From positions 2,976,001-3,040,000 of the forward strand of contig CP097466.1 in assembly GCA_041874725.1 (NCBI GenBank): a stretch of DNA of 64,000 nt, in the 5' to 3' direction. The position numbers and the translations under genes were made by a program. Shown in pieces: positions 8,803-17,965 of this stretch (position 1 is its first letter; the number at the start of each line of letters is the position of its first letter). This stretch comes from Duganella sp. BuS-21 (GTDB lineage: Bacteria > Pseudomonadota > Gammaproteobacteria > Burkholderiales > Burkholderiaceae_D). The notes beneath the pieces were generated by a model. It was not told where the DNA came from, made no database searches, and saw only the letters and a list, made by a program, of their open reading frames with translations.

Positions 8803-9783
8803 CTAGCCCGCGTGCGTGCTGAATTTGACATGGAATGGATAGCGCATGGCGCAGGGCTTGCCGCCGCATAGCCCCGGTGTGAACTTCTGGTTGGCCAAGA
8901 GGATCTTGATGATGTCGGTCAGCTTCTGATCCGGCGAGGCGTAGACGCTGATGGACGTGGCCTGGCCATTGGCATCGATATCGACAATCGCGCGGAACTC
9001 GCCCTCGGCCAGCACATTGCCCTGCGCCTTGGCCAGCCAGCGGAAGATTTCGGCCGTGCCTCTTTCCGGGTAGGGCGGTACGTCGTCCGGGTGCAGGAAG
9101 GGATATTGGGCGCGGAACTGTTGCTGCTGCGGCGGCGTCATTTGCGCGTAGCCTTTGTCGAACGGCACCGAGGTGCCGTAGGCCACCTCGGTCGGGAAGC
9201 GGTTCAGGCTGTTGGCGTCGCGCTCACGCAAGCGGAACTTCTCCTGCTCGCCATCGGACGTCGCCGGCGGCCGGTAGTCTTCGGCGCTGACGGTGCGCTG
9301 GTCGCCGGCGTAAGTGACCTTGCCGTTGCCGCCGGCCGGGCGGTCCGCCCGCCACGGGCCCTCATAGCGGCCGCCGAGGGGATAGGTGGCGGCGCCACGG
9401 CCCTCGCGCTTGCCGGCCCGCCATTCGCCGTCGTAGCGCACGCCGTCCTTGTACAGCGCGGCGCCTTTGCCCTCGCGCAGACCGTTTGCATACTGGCCTT
9501 CGTATTTTCCGCCGTCGGGCGCCTGCTCATAGCCCTCCGCCATCATGCCCTGTGCCATGCGGCCTTCGAAGCTGCCGATCTGCTTTTTCTTCACTGAGCG
9601 CAACAGTACGCCGTTGCCATCGGCGTAACCATTGGCACAGGTTCCTTGCCATTCCGCGCTTTCATTGGCCACCTGCACCTGCTCGGGCAGGATGACCCGG
9701 CAGTTTTCGGCGCCGAGCGTGGCGGCATGGCTGCTGGCGACGCCGAGCAGGGCAACCAGGGCTGAGAGATGTATTTTTCGCAT
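8803..9783 (-). CDS. Secreted MORN-repeat protein with TonB C-terminal-like domain
   Basis: 326 residues starting at ATG 9783, giving a signal peptide (IHLSALVALLGVASSHAA). Residues about 85-165 hold MORN repeats (GKYEGQYANGLREGKG, VRYDGEWRAGKREGRG, GRYEGPWRADRP). The last 90 residues resemble a TonB C-terminal domain (GEFRAIVDIDANGQATSISV ... NQKFTPGLC), with two cysteines. No transmembrane anchor of a true TonB is present, so an energy-transducing role is unlikely. A periplasmic scaffold is more plausible. Divergent from the urease operon; the two share a 170-bp upstream region. Confidence 0.8.
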   Translation of the reverse strand: MRKIHLSALVALLGVASSHAATLGAENCRVILPEQVQVANESAEWQGTCANGYADGNGVLLRSVKKKQIGSFEGRMAQGMMAEGYEQAPDGGKYEGQYANGLREGKGAALYKDGVRYDGEWRAGKREGRGAATYPLGGRYEGPWRADRPAGGNGKVTYAGDQRTVSAEDYRPPATSDGEQEKFRLRERDANSLNRFPTEVAYGTSVPFDKGYAQMTPPQQQQFRAQYPFLHPDDVPPYPERGTAEIFRWLAKAQGNVLAEGEFRAIVDIDANGQATSISVYASPDQKLTDIIKILLANQKFTPGLCGGKPCAMRYPFHVKFSTHAG

Positions 9784-9841
9784 GGATTGGATTATATAAA
9801 CATTTTTGTCTGCCAATACTCTCGGAATCTATCGCCGATGC

Positions 9842-9876
9842 GCACCAAGGTGGTGCTGCGCGCCACTTAATGGTGC
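9842..9876 (+). promoter_or_regulatory. Two tandem NtrC-like binding sites upstream of the urease operon
   Basis: Site 1 (9842-9856) is a perfect GCACC-N5-GGTGC palindrome, matching the NtrC consensus. Site 2 (9862-9876) keeps one perfect half (GGTGC) with a poorer left half (GCCAC). Their centres are 20 bp apart, two helical turns, as expected for cooperative NtrC dimers. They lie about 60 and 80 bp upstream of the start predicted from the sigma-54 promoter at 9906. Confidence 0.7.
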
Positions 9877-9905
9877 AAGCTCCGGCGTGGTGGGCAGGAT
9901 TCGGC

Positions 9906-9921
9906 TGGCACAGCGATTGCA
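9906..9921 (+). promoter_or_regulatory. Sigma-54 (RpoN) promoter of the urease operon
   Basis: TGGCAC, five bases, then TTGCA. The GG (9907-9908) and GC (9919-9920) are separated by exactly 10 bp, as required for -24/-12 promoters. Transcription would begin near 9931, leaving a leader of about 22 nt before ureD. With the NtrC-like sites upstream this predicts urease induction under nitrogen limitation. Confidence 0.8.
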
Positions 9922-9953
9922 TAGGACAGACATCATTTAACAAGTTTGTTCAT

Positions 9954-10817
9954 ATGCCCGATTGCACCGCACCGCGCGACCTCGCCGCCAGCACTGGCCA
10001 CAGTGCATGGCTGGCCAGTCTCACCCTCGGTTTCGCGGACGACGCCGGCACCACGCGGCTGTTCGACAAGCTTCACTACGGCCCGCTGCGCGTGCAGAAG
10101 GCGCTGTATCCCGAGGATGGCAAGGTGTGCCACGCCATCATCGTCCATCCGCCCGGCGGCGTGGTTGGCGGCGACCGCCTCGAGATCGACATCGGCGTCG
10201 GCGACCGCGCCCACGCTGTCATCACCACGCCCGGCGCCGCCAAGTGGTACCAGGCCAATGGCAAGGTGTCGCGCCAGACCATACACCTGCATGTGAACCA
10301 GGACGCCGCGCTGGAGTGGCTGCCGCAGGAAACCATCTTTTTTGATACCGCCAACGTCGTGCTTGACCAGCATGTGGAGCTAGCGACGGGCGCCACCTTC
10401 CTCGGCTGCGAGATCCTGTGCATGGGACGGCGCGGTTCGGGCGAAGTATTCAATCGCGGCAGCATCCGCCAGCGCAGCAGCATTCGCCGCGACGGCAAGC
10501 TGATTTGGTGGGAGCAGGGCGACCTGATCGGCGGCCGGCTCGACAGCCCGCTGGCGCTCAAGGGCCGCACCGTCTGCGCCACCCTGACCGCCGCCGGCAA
10601 GACGCTGCCGGCGGCGGTCATCAACGAGATTCGCGCCGACATCGCCGCCGACGGCGACCATGACTTCGGCGTGACACAAACCAAGGGCGTACTGGTGGCG
10701 CGCCATCTGGGCGACGACAGCGAAACCGCGCGTCGCCTGATGCTCACCGTATGGCGCCGCCTGCGCCCGCATCTGCTGGGCCGCGTGGCCGTGACGCCGC
10801 GCATCTGGCAAACCTGA
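9954..10817 (+). CDS. ureD: Urease accessory protein UreD
   Basis: 287 residues and first gene of the operon. UreD (UreH) binds apo-urease and, with UreF and UreG, forms the complex that delivers nickel. Family landmarks are visible: [18 protein letters not shown] near the start, [25 protein letters not shown], and [13 protein letters not shown] later. The ATG at 9954 is poorly supported by a ribosome-binding site (the leader is AT-rich with no GGAG). This may keep UreD scarce relative to the structural subunits. ureA starts 13 bp downstream. Confidence 0.95.
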   Translation: MPDCTAPRDLAASTGHSAWLASLTLGFADDAGTTRLFDKLHYGPLRVQKALYPEDGKVCHAIIVHPPGGVVGGDRLEIDIGVGDRAHAVITTPGAAKWYQANGKVSRQTIHLHVNQDAALEWLPQETIFFDTANVVLDQHVELATGATFLGCEILCMGRRGSGEVFNRGSIRQRSSIRRDGKLIWWEQGDLIGGRLDSPLALKGRTVCATLTAAGKTLPAAVINEIRADIAADGDHDFGVTQTKGVLVARHLGDDSETARRLMLTVWRRLRPHLLGRVAVTPRIWQT

Positions 10818-10830
10818 AAGAGAACACGAC

Positions 10831-11133
10831 ATGGATTTAACCCCACGCGAAAAAGATAAGCTGTTGATTTTTACCGCAGGTATCGTGGCCGAACGCCGCC
10901 TTGCCCGTGGCCTGAAGTTGAACTACCCGGAAGCGGTGGCGCTGATTACCTGCGCCATCATGGAAGGTGCCCGCGACGGCAAAACTGTCGCTCAGCTGAT
11001 GTCCGACGGCACGCGCATACTCACGCGCGCCGACGTCATGGAAGGTATCCCCGAAATGATCCCCGACATCCAGGTCGAAGCGACGTTCCCCGATGGGAGC
11101 AAGCTTGTGACTGTCCACAATCCCATCCCATAA
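10831..11133 (+). CDS. ureA: Urease gamma subunit
   Basis: 100 residues, full length. Begins [20 protein letters not shown] and contains [20 protein letters not shown] and [14 protein letters not shown], all diagnostic of the urease gamma chain. It packs with UreB and UreC into the (UreABC)3 apoenzyme in the cytoplasm. ureB begins 11 bp later behind a strong AAAGGAG site. Confidence 0.97.
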   Translation: MDLTPREKDKLLIFTAGIVAERRLARGLKLNYPEAVALITCAIMEGARDGKTVAQLMSDGTRILTRADVMEGIPEMIPDIQVEATFPDGSKLVTVHNPIP

Positions 11134-11144
11134 AGGAGTTCATC

Positions 11145-11471
11145 ATGATCCCAGGTGAATACAAGCTTGAAGAGGGCGAGATCGGCCTGAACGTGGGCCG
11201 CGAGACGGTCAGCGTGGTCGTCACCAACCAGGGCGACCGCCCGGTGCAGGTGGGCTCGCATTTCCATTTTTTTGAAGTCAATTCCGTGCTCAAGCTGGAA
11301 CGCTGGAAGGCCTACGGCATGCGGCTCAATATCGCCGCCGGCACCGCCGTGCGTTTCGAGCCGGGCCAGCAGCGCACCGTGGAACTGGTCAAGCTGGACG
11401 GCGACCAGGAAGTCTATGGCTTCAGCGGCAAAGTAATGGGCAAGCTGGACTCCACACCACCAAAAAGCTAA
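11145..11471 (+). CDS. ureB: Urease beta subunit
   Basis: 108 residues. Begins [16 protein letters not shown] and carries [25 protein letters not shown] signature residues of the urease beta chain. Separate gamma, beta and alpha genes are the usual bacterial arrangement. It stabilises the flap over the UreC active site. The ATG follows AAAGGAGTTCATC, the best ribosome-binding site in the operon. Confidence 0.97.
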   Translation: MIPGEYKLEEGEIGLNVGRETVSVVVTNQGDRPVQVGSHFHFFEVNSVLKLERWKAYGMRLNIAAGTAVRFEPGQQRTVELVKLDGDQEVYGFSGKVMGKLDSTPPKS

Positions 11472-11480
11472 AAGGTTCTC

Positions 11481-13181
<1,701 letters not shown>

Positions 13182-13183
13182 TT

Positions 13184-13684
13184 ATGCTTACTTTACATAC
13201 CAAGATTTCTAAGGCTGACGTTATTGCCGCGCAACTGGTGCTGCCCTACGAACTGCGTGAAAAATGCCGCCTGCGCGCGACGCTGGACAACGGCGAAGAC
13301 GTGGCGGTGTTCACCGTGCGCGGCACCGTGCTGCGCGACGGCGACCTGCTGACCGGCGAAGATCAGCGCGTGGTGCGCGTGGTGGCCGCGCCGGAGCCGA
13401 CCTACAAAGTCACTTGCGCCGATGCGCACGCGCTGTTGCGCTGCGCCTTCCATCTGGGGAACCGCCACACGCAGGCGCAGGTGGGCGATGGCTTCCTGCG
13501 CATCCGCGCCGACGCCGTGCTGAAGGAAATGCTGGCGGGACTGGGCGCCGGCGTGGTGGAAGAGATGGCGGCGTTTGAGCCGGAATCCGGCGCTTACGGC
13601 GGCGGCCATGCGCATCACGACGGCAATCCGTTGGCGCCGATCCCGCTGCGCCAGAAGATCCACCGTCCGGGAGACCCGCAATGA
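13184..13684 (+). CDS. ureE: Urease accessory protein UreE (nickel metallochaperone)
   Basis: 166 residues starting at ATG 13184. UreE collects Ni2+ and hands it to UreG. The N-terminal peptide-binding domain and the metal-binding domain (CADAHALLRCAFHLGNRHTQ) are present. The tail contains only a short histidine cluster (GGGHAHHDGN), unlike the long His-tail of Klebsiella UreE, so bulk nickel storage is probably limited. A REPIN repeat starts 7 bp after the stop and separates it from ureF. Confidence 0.95.
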   Translation: MLTLHTKISKADVIAAQLVLPYELREKCRLRATLDNGEDVAVFTVRGTVLRDGDLLTGEDQRVVRVVAAPEPTYKVTCADAHALLRCAFHLGNRHTQAQVGDGFLRIRADAVLKEMLAGLGAGVVEEMAAFEPESGAYGGGHAHHDGNPLAPIPLRQKIHRPGDPQ

Positions 13685-13690
13685 CCCGCG

Positions 13691-13776
13691 CCCCGTCGTC
13701 CCCGCGAAAGCGGGGACCCATGCTGAGCGTATCGGCACGCGGCCTATGGGTTCCCGCGTGCGCCGGAACGACGGGG
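13691..13776 (+). repeat. REPIN (paired inverted REP palindromes) inside the urease operon
   Basis: Two REP-like palindromes face each other. The left unit contains CCCCGC-GAAA-GCGGGG, and the right unit, read on the other strand, contains TTCCGGCGCACGCGGGAA. The outer ends are CCCCGTCGT and ACGACGGGG, each unit carrying GTCGT and GACCCA/AACCCA edges. The same family occurs at 33784-33865. REPINs are non-autonomous and depend on a RAYT transposase encoded elsewhere. It fills most of the 97-bp ureE-ureF gap and could form a long RNA hairpin that changes mRNA stability within the operon. Confidence 0.8.
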
Positions 13777-13781
13777 TGGTA

Positions 13782-14462
13782 ATGCAGGCGACCGCGCTGC
13801 TGCATCTGCTGCAATTCGCCAGCCCGGCCTTGCCGATCGGCGCCTACAGCTATTCGCAAGGGCTGGAAGCCGCGCTGGAAAACGGCACCGTGCGCAATGC
13901 CGACACCGCGCGCGCCTGGATAACCCGCCACCTGCACGAAGTGGTGGCGCAATGGGAAGCGCCGATCAACTGGCGGCTGATGCAAGCCTGGTCGCGCCGC
14001 GACTGGCGCGCGGTCGCCGACTGGAGCGAAAAATTCATCGCCTCGCGCGACAGCGCCGAGTTCCGCGCCGAGACCATCCAGATGGGCTACTCGCTCACCA
14101 AGCTGGTCGCCGAATTGGGCATTGCCGATGCCGAGATGCTGGCGCAACTCCAGGCCGAACCGGACGTGGCGCTGCCGACCGCCTTCGCCTGCGCCGTCGC
14201 CGCGTTCAACATCCCGCACGAGGCCGCGCTGCTGGCGATGCTGTTCGCGTGGGCCGAGAACCAGGTGCTGGTGTGCGTGAAGTCGGTGCCGTTGGGGCAA
14301 GTGGCGGGCCAGCGCATGCTGCTGTCGCTGCGTGAAGACATCGAAGCCGCCGCCCGCTACGCGCAAACCGTCGGCGACGACGATATGAGCAACTGGGCGC
14401 CCGGCCTGTCGCTGCTGTCGATGCAGCACGAAGTTCAATACAGCCGTTTATATAGATCTTGA
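13782..14462 (+). CDS. ureF: Urease accessory protein UreF
   Basis: 226 residues starting at ATG 13782 ([20 protein letters not shown]). UreF bridges UreD and UreG in nickel delivery. Typical phrases are [15 protein letters not shown] and [19 protein letters not shown]. The reading frame stays open back through the REPIN, so a longer product could be misannotated. The homology begins at 13782, 5 bp past the repeat. The ribosome-binding region is therefore made of REPIN sequence (ACGGGGTGGTA). Confidence 0.95.
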   Translation: MQATALLHLLQFASPALPIGAYSYSQGLEAALENGTVRNADTARAWITRHLHEVVAQWEAPINWRLMQAWSRRDWRAVADWSEKFIASRDSAEFRAETIQMGYSLTKLVAELGIADAEMLAQLQAEPDVALPTAFACAVAAFNIPHEAALLAMLFAWAENQVLVCVKSVPLGQVAGQRMLLSLREDIEAAARYAQTVGDDDMSNWAPGLSLLSMQHEVQYSRLYRS

Positions 14463-14472
14463 AAGAACCATT

Positions 14473-15096
14473 ATGACTACCTCCAATCCTCTGCGCGTCG
14501 GCATCGGCGGCCCTGTCGGCTCGGGCAAAACCGCGCTGTGCGAAATGCTGTGCAAGGGCATGCGCGACCACTACGACATGGCCGTCATCACCAACGACAT
14601 TTACACCAAGGAAGACATGGAGATCCTGCTGCGCGCCGATGCGCTGCCGGCCGAGCGCCTGATGGGCGTGGAAACCGGCGGCTGTCCGCATACGGCGATC
14701 CGTGAAGACGCTTCCATCAACCTGGAAGCCATCGCCCGCATGCAGGCCGACTTCCCCAAGCTGGACCTGATTCTGGTGGAGTCGGGCGGCGACAACCTGG
14801 CCGCCACCTTCAGCCCGGAACTGTCCGACCTGACCATCTACGTGATCGACGTCGCCGGCGGCGAGAAGATCCCGCGCAAGGGCGGTCCCGGCATCACCCG
14901 TTCCGACCTGCTCATCATCAACAAGACCGACCTGGCGCCGCACGTGGGCGCGGACCTGGACGTGATGGCGCGCGACGCCAAGCAGCAGCGCGGCAACCGG
15001 CCGTTCTTCTTCACCAATCTGCGCAGCGGCGAGGGCGTGACCAAGGTCATCGACTTCATCCGCGAACAAGGCCTGCTGGGCCAAACCCCACACTAG
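14473..15096 (+). CDS. ureG: Urease accessory GTPase UreG
   Basis: 207 residues. SIMIBI-class GTPase with P-loop [11 protein letters not shown] at the N-terminus, VESGGDN (G3-like) and [10 protein letters not shown] (G4). It couples GTP hydrolysis to nickel insertion into UreC. The CPH nickel-binding motif is seen in [11 protein letters not shown]. Spaced 10 bp from ureF and 8 bp from ureJ. Confidence 0.97.
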   Translation: MTTSNPLRVGIGGPVGSGKTALCEMLCKGMRDHYDMAVITNDIYTKEDMEILLRADALPAERLMGVETGGCPHTAIREDASINLEAIARMQADFPKLDLILVESGGDNLAATFSPELSDLTIYVIDVAGGEKIPRKGGPGITRSDLLIINKTDLAPHVGADLDVMARDAKQQRGNRPFFFTNLRSGEGVTKVIDFIREQGLLGQTPH

Positions 15097-15104
15097 GAGC
15101 ACAC

Positions 15105-15653
15105 ATGAAAAGATTCGCAGCAGCGTTGATCCTGGCCGCTTCCAGCGGCGCCGCCCTGGCCCACAGCGGTGCCGGCGCACATGCACACGGCTTCCTGGCC
15201 GGCTTCAGCCATCCGTTCACCGGCGTCGATCACTTGCTGGCGATGCTGGCGGTGGGTGCCTGGAGCGTGCGCCAGCCCAACGCCAAATGGCTGCCGGCGA
15301 CCTTCATCGGCATGCTGCTGGCCGGCATGGCGAGCGGCATGGCCGGACTGGCGCTGCCGGGCCTGGAAACCGGCATCGCCTTGACGGTGGTCTTGATGGG
15401 TTTGCTGGTGGCGCTGGCGGCGCGTCTGCCGGCGGCAGTGGGCGCGGTGATGGTGGGCACGTTTGCTGTCCTGCACGGCAATGCCCATGGCCATGAACTG
15501 CCGCAGGCGATCAGCGCCGCCGGATTGCTGGCGGCGAGCCTGTTGCTGGTCTATGGTGGGAATCTGCTGGGCCGCGTCAGCCCGGCGCTGGCCGTCAAGG
15601 CCTCGGGTGCGGCGATCGCCGCCACCGGCGTGGTGCTGGCGGCGACCGCCTAA
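15105..15653 (+). CDS. ureJ: HupE/UreJ family nickel permease-like protein
   Basis: 182 residues with a signal-like N-terminus, then the family motif HAHGFLAGFSHPFTGVDHLLAM-type (histidines and Asp conserved), and about six hydrophobic segments. HupE/UreJ proteins are inner-membrane carriers believed to move Ni2+. Last gene of the urease operon, convergent with the acyltransferase gene 10 bp away. No other nickel importer is in the window, so this is the operon's likely metal supply. Confidence 0.9.
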   Translation: MKRFAAALILAASSGAALAHSGAGAHAHGFLAGFSHPFTGVDHLLAMLAVGAWSVRQPNAKWLPATFIGMLLAGMASGMAGLALPGLETGIALTVVLMGLLVALAARLPAAVGAVMVGTFAVLHGNAHGHELPQAISAAGLLAASLLLVYGGNLLGRVSPALAVKASGAAIAATGVVLAATA

Positions 15654-15663
15654 AGGATAGGGC

Positions 15664-16287
15664 TTAGACGCTCTTGCGCTCGTCGGTGCGGCGTTCCTGC
15701 AGCACGATGGGCGCTTCGTTTTCCGGATACAGGCCGTGATGGCCATCGTAGACCGCGCGGATGGCGGCCATGTCGGCGTCCTTGTCGCCGCTCAGGTGCA
15801 GGTGGTCGACCAGGCCCAGCGTCTTGTTCGGATAATCGATGTACACCAGGCACAGCGGCACCCTGGCCTCCAGCGCCAGGTGATAGAAGCCGCTCTTCCA
15901 GTGCGGGCGATAGCCGCGCGTGGCTTCCGGCGTGATGCCGACCCAGTACCAGTCGGCCGCGTTCATGCGTTCGGCCTGGGCGCGGATCATGCCTTGCGGC
16001 GCGCTGCGGTCGACCGGTTCGCCGCCGAGCGAACGGAACCAGCGGCCCAGCGGCGACTTGAACAGGGAATCCTTGGCCAGCCAGCGGAACGGCAGGTTCA
16101 GCGCCCATTTGCCGAACAGGCCGATCAAGAAGTCCCAGTTCGAGGTGTGCGGATACACCACGGCGATGCCGCGCGGACCGGGCAGGGGACGGTACAGCAG
16201 GCGCCAGCCAAACAGCTTGAGCACGCGCAGCGCCGCGCGCTGGCGCCAACCCGGCAGCTCCGCCAGCTTCAATTCCAATTCGTTCAT
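15664..16287 (-). CDS. PlsC-like lysophospholipid/glycerol acyltransferase
   Basis: 207 residues. The acyltransferase HX4D motif is HTSNWD (residues about 51-56), followed by a glycine-proline block (FRSLGGEPVDRS) and PEATRG, which matches the family's third motif (EGTR-like). Probably acylates a lysophospholipid or other membrane acceptor. It sits between the urease operon (convergent) and the sigma-54 regulator (divergent) with no obvious link to either. Confidence 0.85.
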   Translation of the reverse strand: MNELELKLAELPGWRQRAALRVLKLFGWRLLYRPLPGPRGIAVVYPHTSNWDFLIGLFGKWALNLPFRWLAKDSLFKSPLGRWFRSLGGEPVDRSAPQGMIRAQAERMNAADWYWVGITPEATRGYRPHWKSGFYHLALEARVPLCLVYIDYPNKTLGLVDHLHLSGDKDADMAAIRAVYDGHHGLYPENEAPIVLQERRTDERKSV

Positions 16288-16430
16288 CTCACTGCATCCC
16301 GTTATATTTTTAATATATTTATACTATTGACAGCTTGTTATTCAGCGGTTCAAAAAGTAGCGCGCATTCTATAGCGACCCCGACGGTGGCACAAGCTTGA
16401 ACTTTTCTCATCATTGCCCGTCCAATAAGC

Positions 16431-17771
16431 ATGACGACGAAAACGATACTCTGCCTGGGCCTCGGCGTACCGTCTTTGCCGGCGGACTGGGACGTGATTC
16501 CGGCCGCCACGCCGGCTGAAGCGCGCCGTCATTTCAAGGCACGGCCATGCGCGGTTGGCCTGTTGCTGGTGCGGGAGACAGACAGCTGCGACGACCTCAA
16601 CACCTTCCTGTGCGATCACTGGATGGTGCACTGGATCGCCGTGCTGCCGCCGGCCGCGCTGGCGCATTCCGGCTGGCGCCAGCTGCTGCTTGACCATTGC
16701 GCCGATTATCACAGCTGGCCGGTCGATGGCGAGCGGCTGCGCCACGCGCTCGGCCATGCGCTCGGGATGGCGGCCTTGCGCGAGGAGCCCGCGCCTGCGG
16801 GCGGCGCCGACGATGTCGCGCTGACCGGGAAAAGTCCCGCCATTGCGCGTTTGCGACGGCAGATCGTCAAGGTGGCGGCGGCCAGCGCGCCGGTGTTGAT
16901 CTGGGGCGAGAGCGGCAGCGGCAAGGAGCTGGCGGCGCAGGCCGTCCACGCGCATTCGCCGCGCCGCAAGGGGCCGTTCGTGCCGATCAACTGCGGTGCC
17001 ATTCCCGGTTCGCTGATTCAATCGGAGCTGTTCGGCCACGAGCGCGGTGCCTTCACCGGCGCCGCGCGCGACAAGCGCGGCCTGATCGAAAGCGCGCAGG
17101 GCGGTTCCATCTTCCTCGATGAAATCGGCGATCTGCCGATGGAGCTGCAGGCCAACCTGTTGCGCTTCCTGCAGGAGCGCACCATCTACCGCGTCGGCGG
17201 CACGCGCAGCATTGCCGTCGATGCGCGCGTGATCGCCGCTTCGCACGTCAACCTGGCGCAGGCGGTGCAGCGCGGCGCCTTCCGCGAAGACCTGTATTAC
17301 CGGCTCAATGTGCTGGCGCTGGACGTGCCGCCGCTGCGCGAACGGCGCGAGGACCTGCTGTCGTTGGCCGAACACTTCTTCCACACCTTCTCCAGCGAGC
17401 GCGCGCCGCGCGTGCGCGGTTTCAGCAGCCGCGCCGAGCAGGCCATCCGCGAGTACAACTGGCCCGGCAATGTACGCGAGTTGATCAACCGGGTACGGCG
17501 TGCGATGGTGATGGCCGAGGGCCGCCTGATCCTGGCGCAGGACCTGGGCCTGGAGCCTGCCGCCTCGGCCAACGCGCCGCTGCAGCTGGACGATGCCCGC
17601 ATCCGTGCCGAGCGCGACGCCATCGACGCCAGCCTGCTGCGCGCCGGCCGCAATATCACACTGGCCGCGCGCGATCTCGGTGTATCGCGCATGACGTTGT
17701 ATCGCCTGTTGGCCAAGCACGGGATCAATGCGCCGTCGCAAGGCCGTTACACCGATGTCCCCAGCGAATGA
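16431..17771 (+). CDS. Sigma-54-dependent enhancer-binding protein (VpsR-like), Fis-type HTH
   Basis: 446 residues. The N-terminal domain (1-125) is receiver-like but shows no clear phospho-acceptor Asp, as in VpsR-type regulators. The AAA+ domain has Walker A GESGSGKE (159-166), the sigma-54 contact loop GAFTGA (206-211) and Walker B SIFLDEIGD. The C-terminus carries a Fis-type helix-turn-helix (ITLAARDLGVSRMTLYRLL). GAFTGA is intact, so it should activate sigma-54 promoters. A textbook sigma-54 promoter with inverted repeats begins 8-102 bp beyond its stop, ahead of the secretion operon, making that operon its likely target. Confidence 0.92.
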   Translation: MTTKTILCLGLGVPSLPADWDVIPAATPAEARRHFKARPCAVGLLLVRETDSCDDLNTFLCDHWMVHWIAVLPPAALAHSGWRQLLLDHCADYHSWPVDGERLRHALGHALGMAALREEPAPAGGADDVALTGKSPAIARLRRQIVKVAAASAPVLIWGESGSGKELAAQAVHAHSPRRKGPFVPINCGAIPGSLIQSELFGHERGAFTGAARDKRGLIESAQGGSIFLDEIGDLPMELQANLLRFLQERTIYRVGGTRSIAVDARVIAASHVNLAQAVQRGAFREDLYYRLNVLALDVPPLRERREDLLSLAEHFFHTFSSERAPRVRGFSSRAEQAIREYNWPGNVRELINRVRRAMVMAEGRLILAQDLGLEPAASANAPLQLDDARIRAERDAIDASLLRAGRNITLAARDLGVSRMTLYRLLAKHGINAPSQGRYTDVPSE

Positions 17772-17778
17772 AGCGGCG

Positions 17779-17851
17779 CTGTCGCAGCGGTGTGACGGTT
17801 TACGGTGCGAATCGGGCGGCGCCAGGCTGCGACAGGCGCGCTTTCGCAGCG
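17779..17851 (+). promoter_or_regulatory. Repeated TCGCAGC half-sites, candidate enhancer for the adjacent sigma-54 activator
   Basis: CTGTCGCAGC (17779-17788) and its exact inverse GCTGCGACAG (17826-17835) form a 10-bp inverted repeat. A third half-site, TCGCAGCG, lies at 17844-17851. They sit about 45-120 bp upstream of the start predicted from the sigma-54 promoter, the usual range for enhancer sites. Binding by the adjacent regulator is inferred from position. Confidence 0.5.
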
Positions 17852-17872
17852 ATATCAAGAGCTTGCGGCGAC

Positions 17873-17887
17873 TGGCACCAAGATTGC
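17873..17887 (+). promoter_or_regulatory. Sigma-54 promoter of the Fap-like secretion operon
   Basis: TGGCAC, five bases, TTGC. GG (17874-17875) and GC (17886-17887) are exactly 10 bp apart. Transcription should start near 17899, about 67 nt before the first gene, whose ATG follows an AGGAG site. Confidence 0.8.
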
Positions 17888-17965
17888 GAAAGAGGACAGG
17901 CCGGAAGAGAGGTCTTCAGGCGCACGTTTTATTCACATACATCCATTCTTCAGGCAGGAGCAGCT

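Noticed and set aside
13575..13781. N-terminal extension of UreF through the REPIN and the ureE end
   Set aside because: Sequence before 13782 is ureE shadow and repeat DNA; UreF similarity starts at [10 protein letters not shown].
16385..16400. Sigma-54-like TGGCAC followed by TTGA ahead of the enhancer-binding protein gene
   Set aside because: The second element is one base too close and lacks the GC pair at -12, unlike the two perfect promoters at 9906 and 17873.
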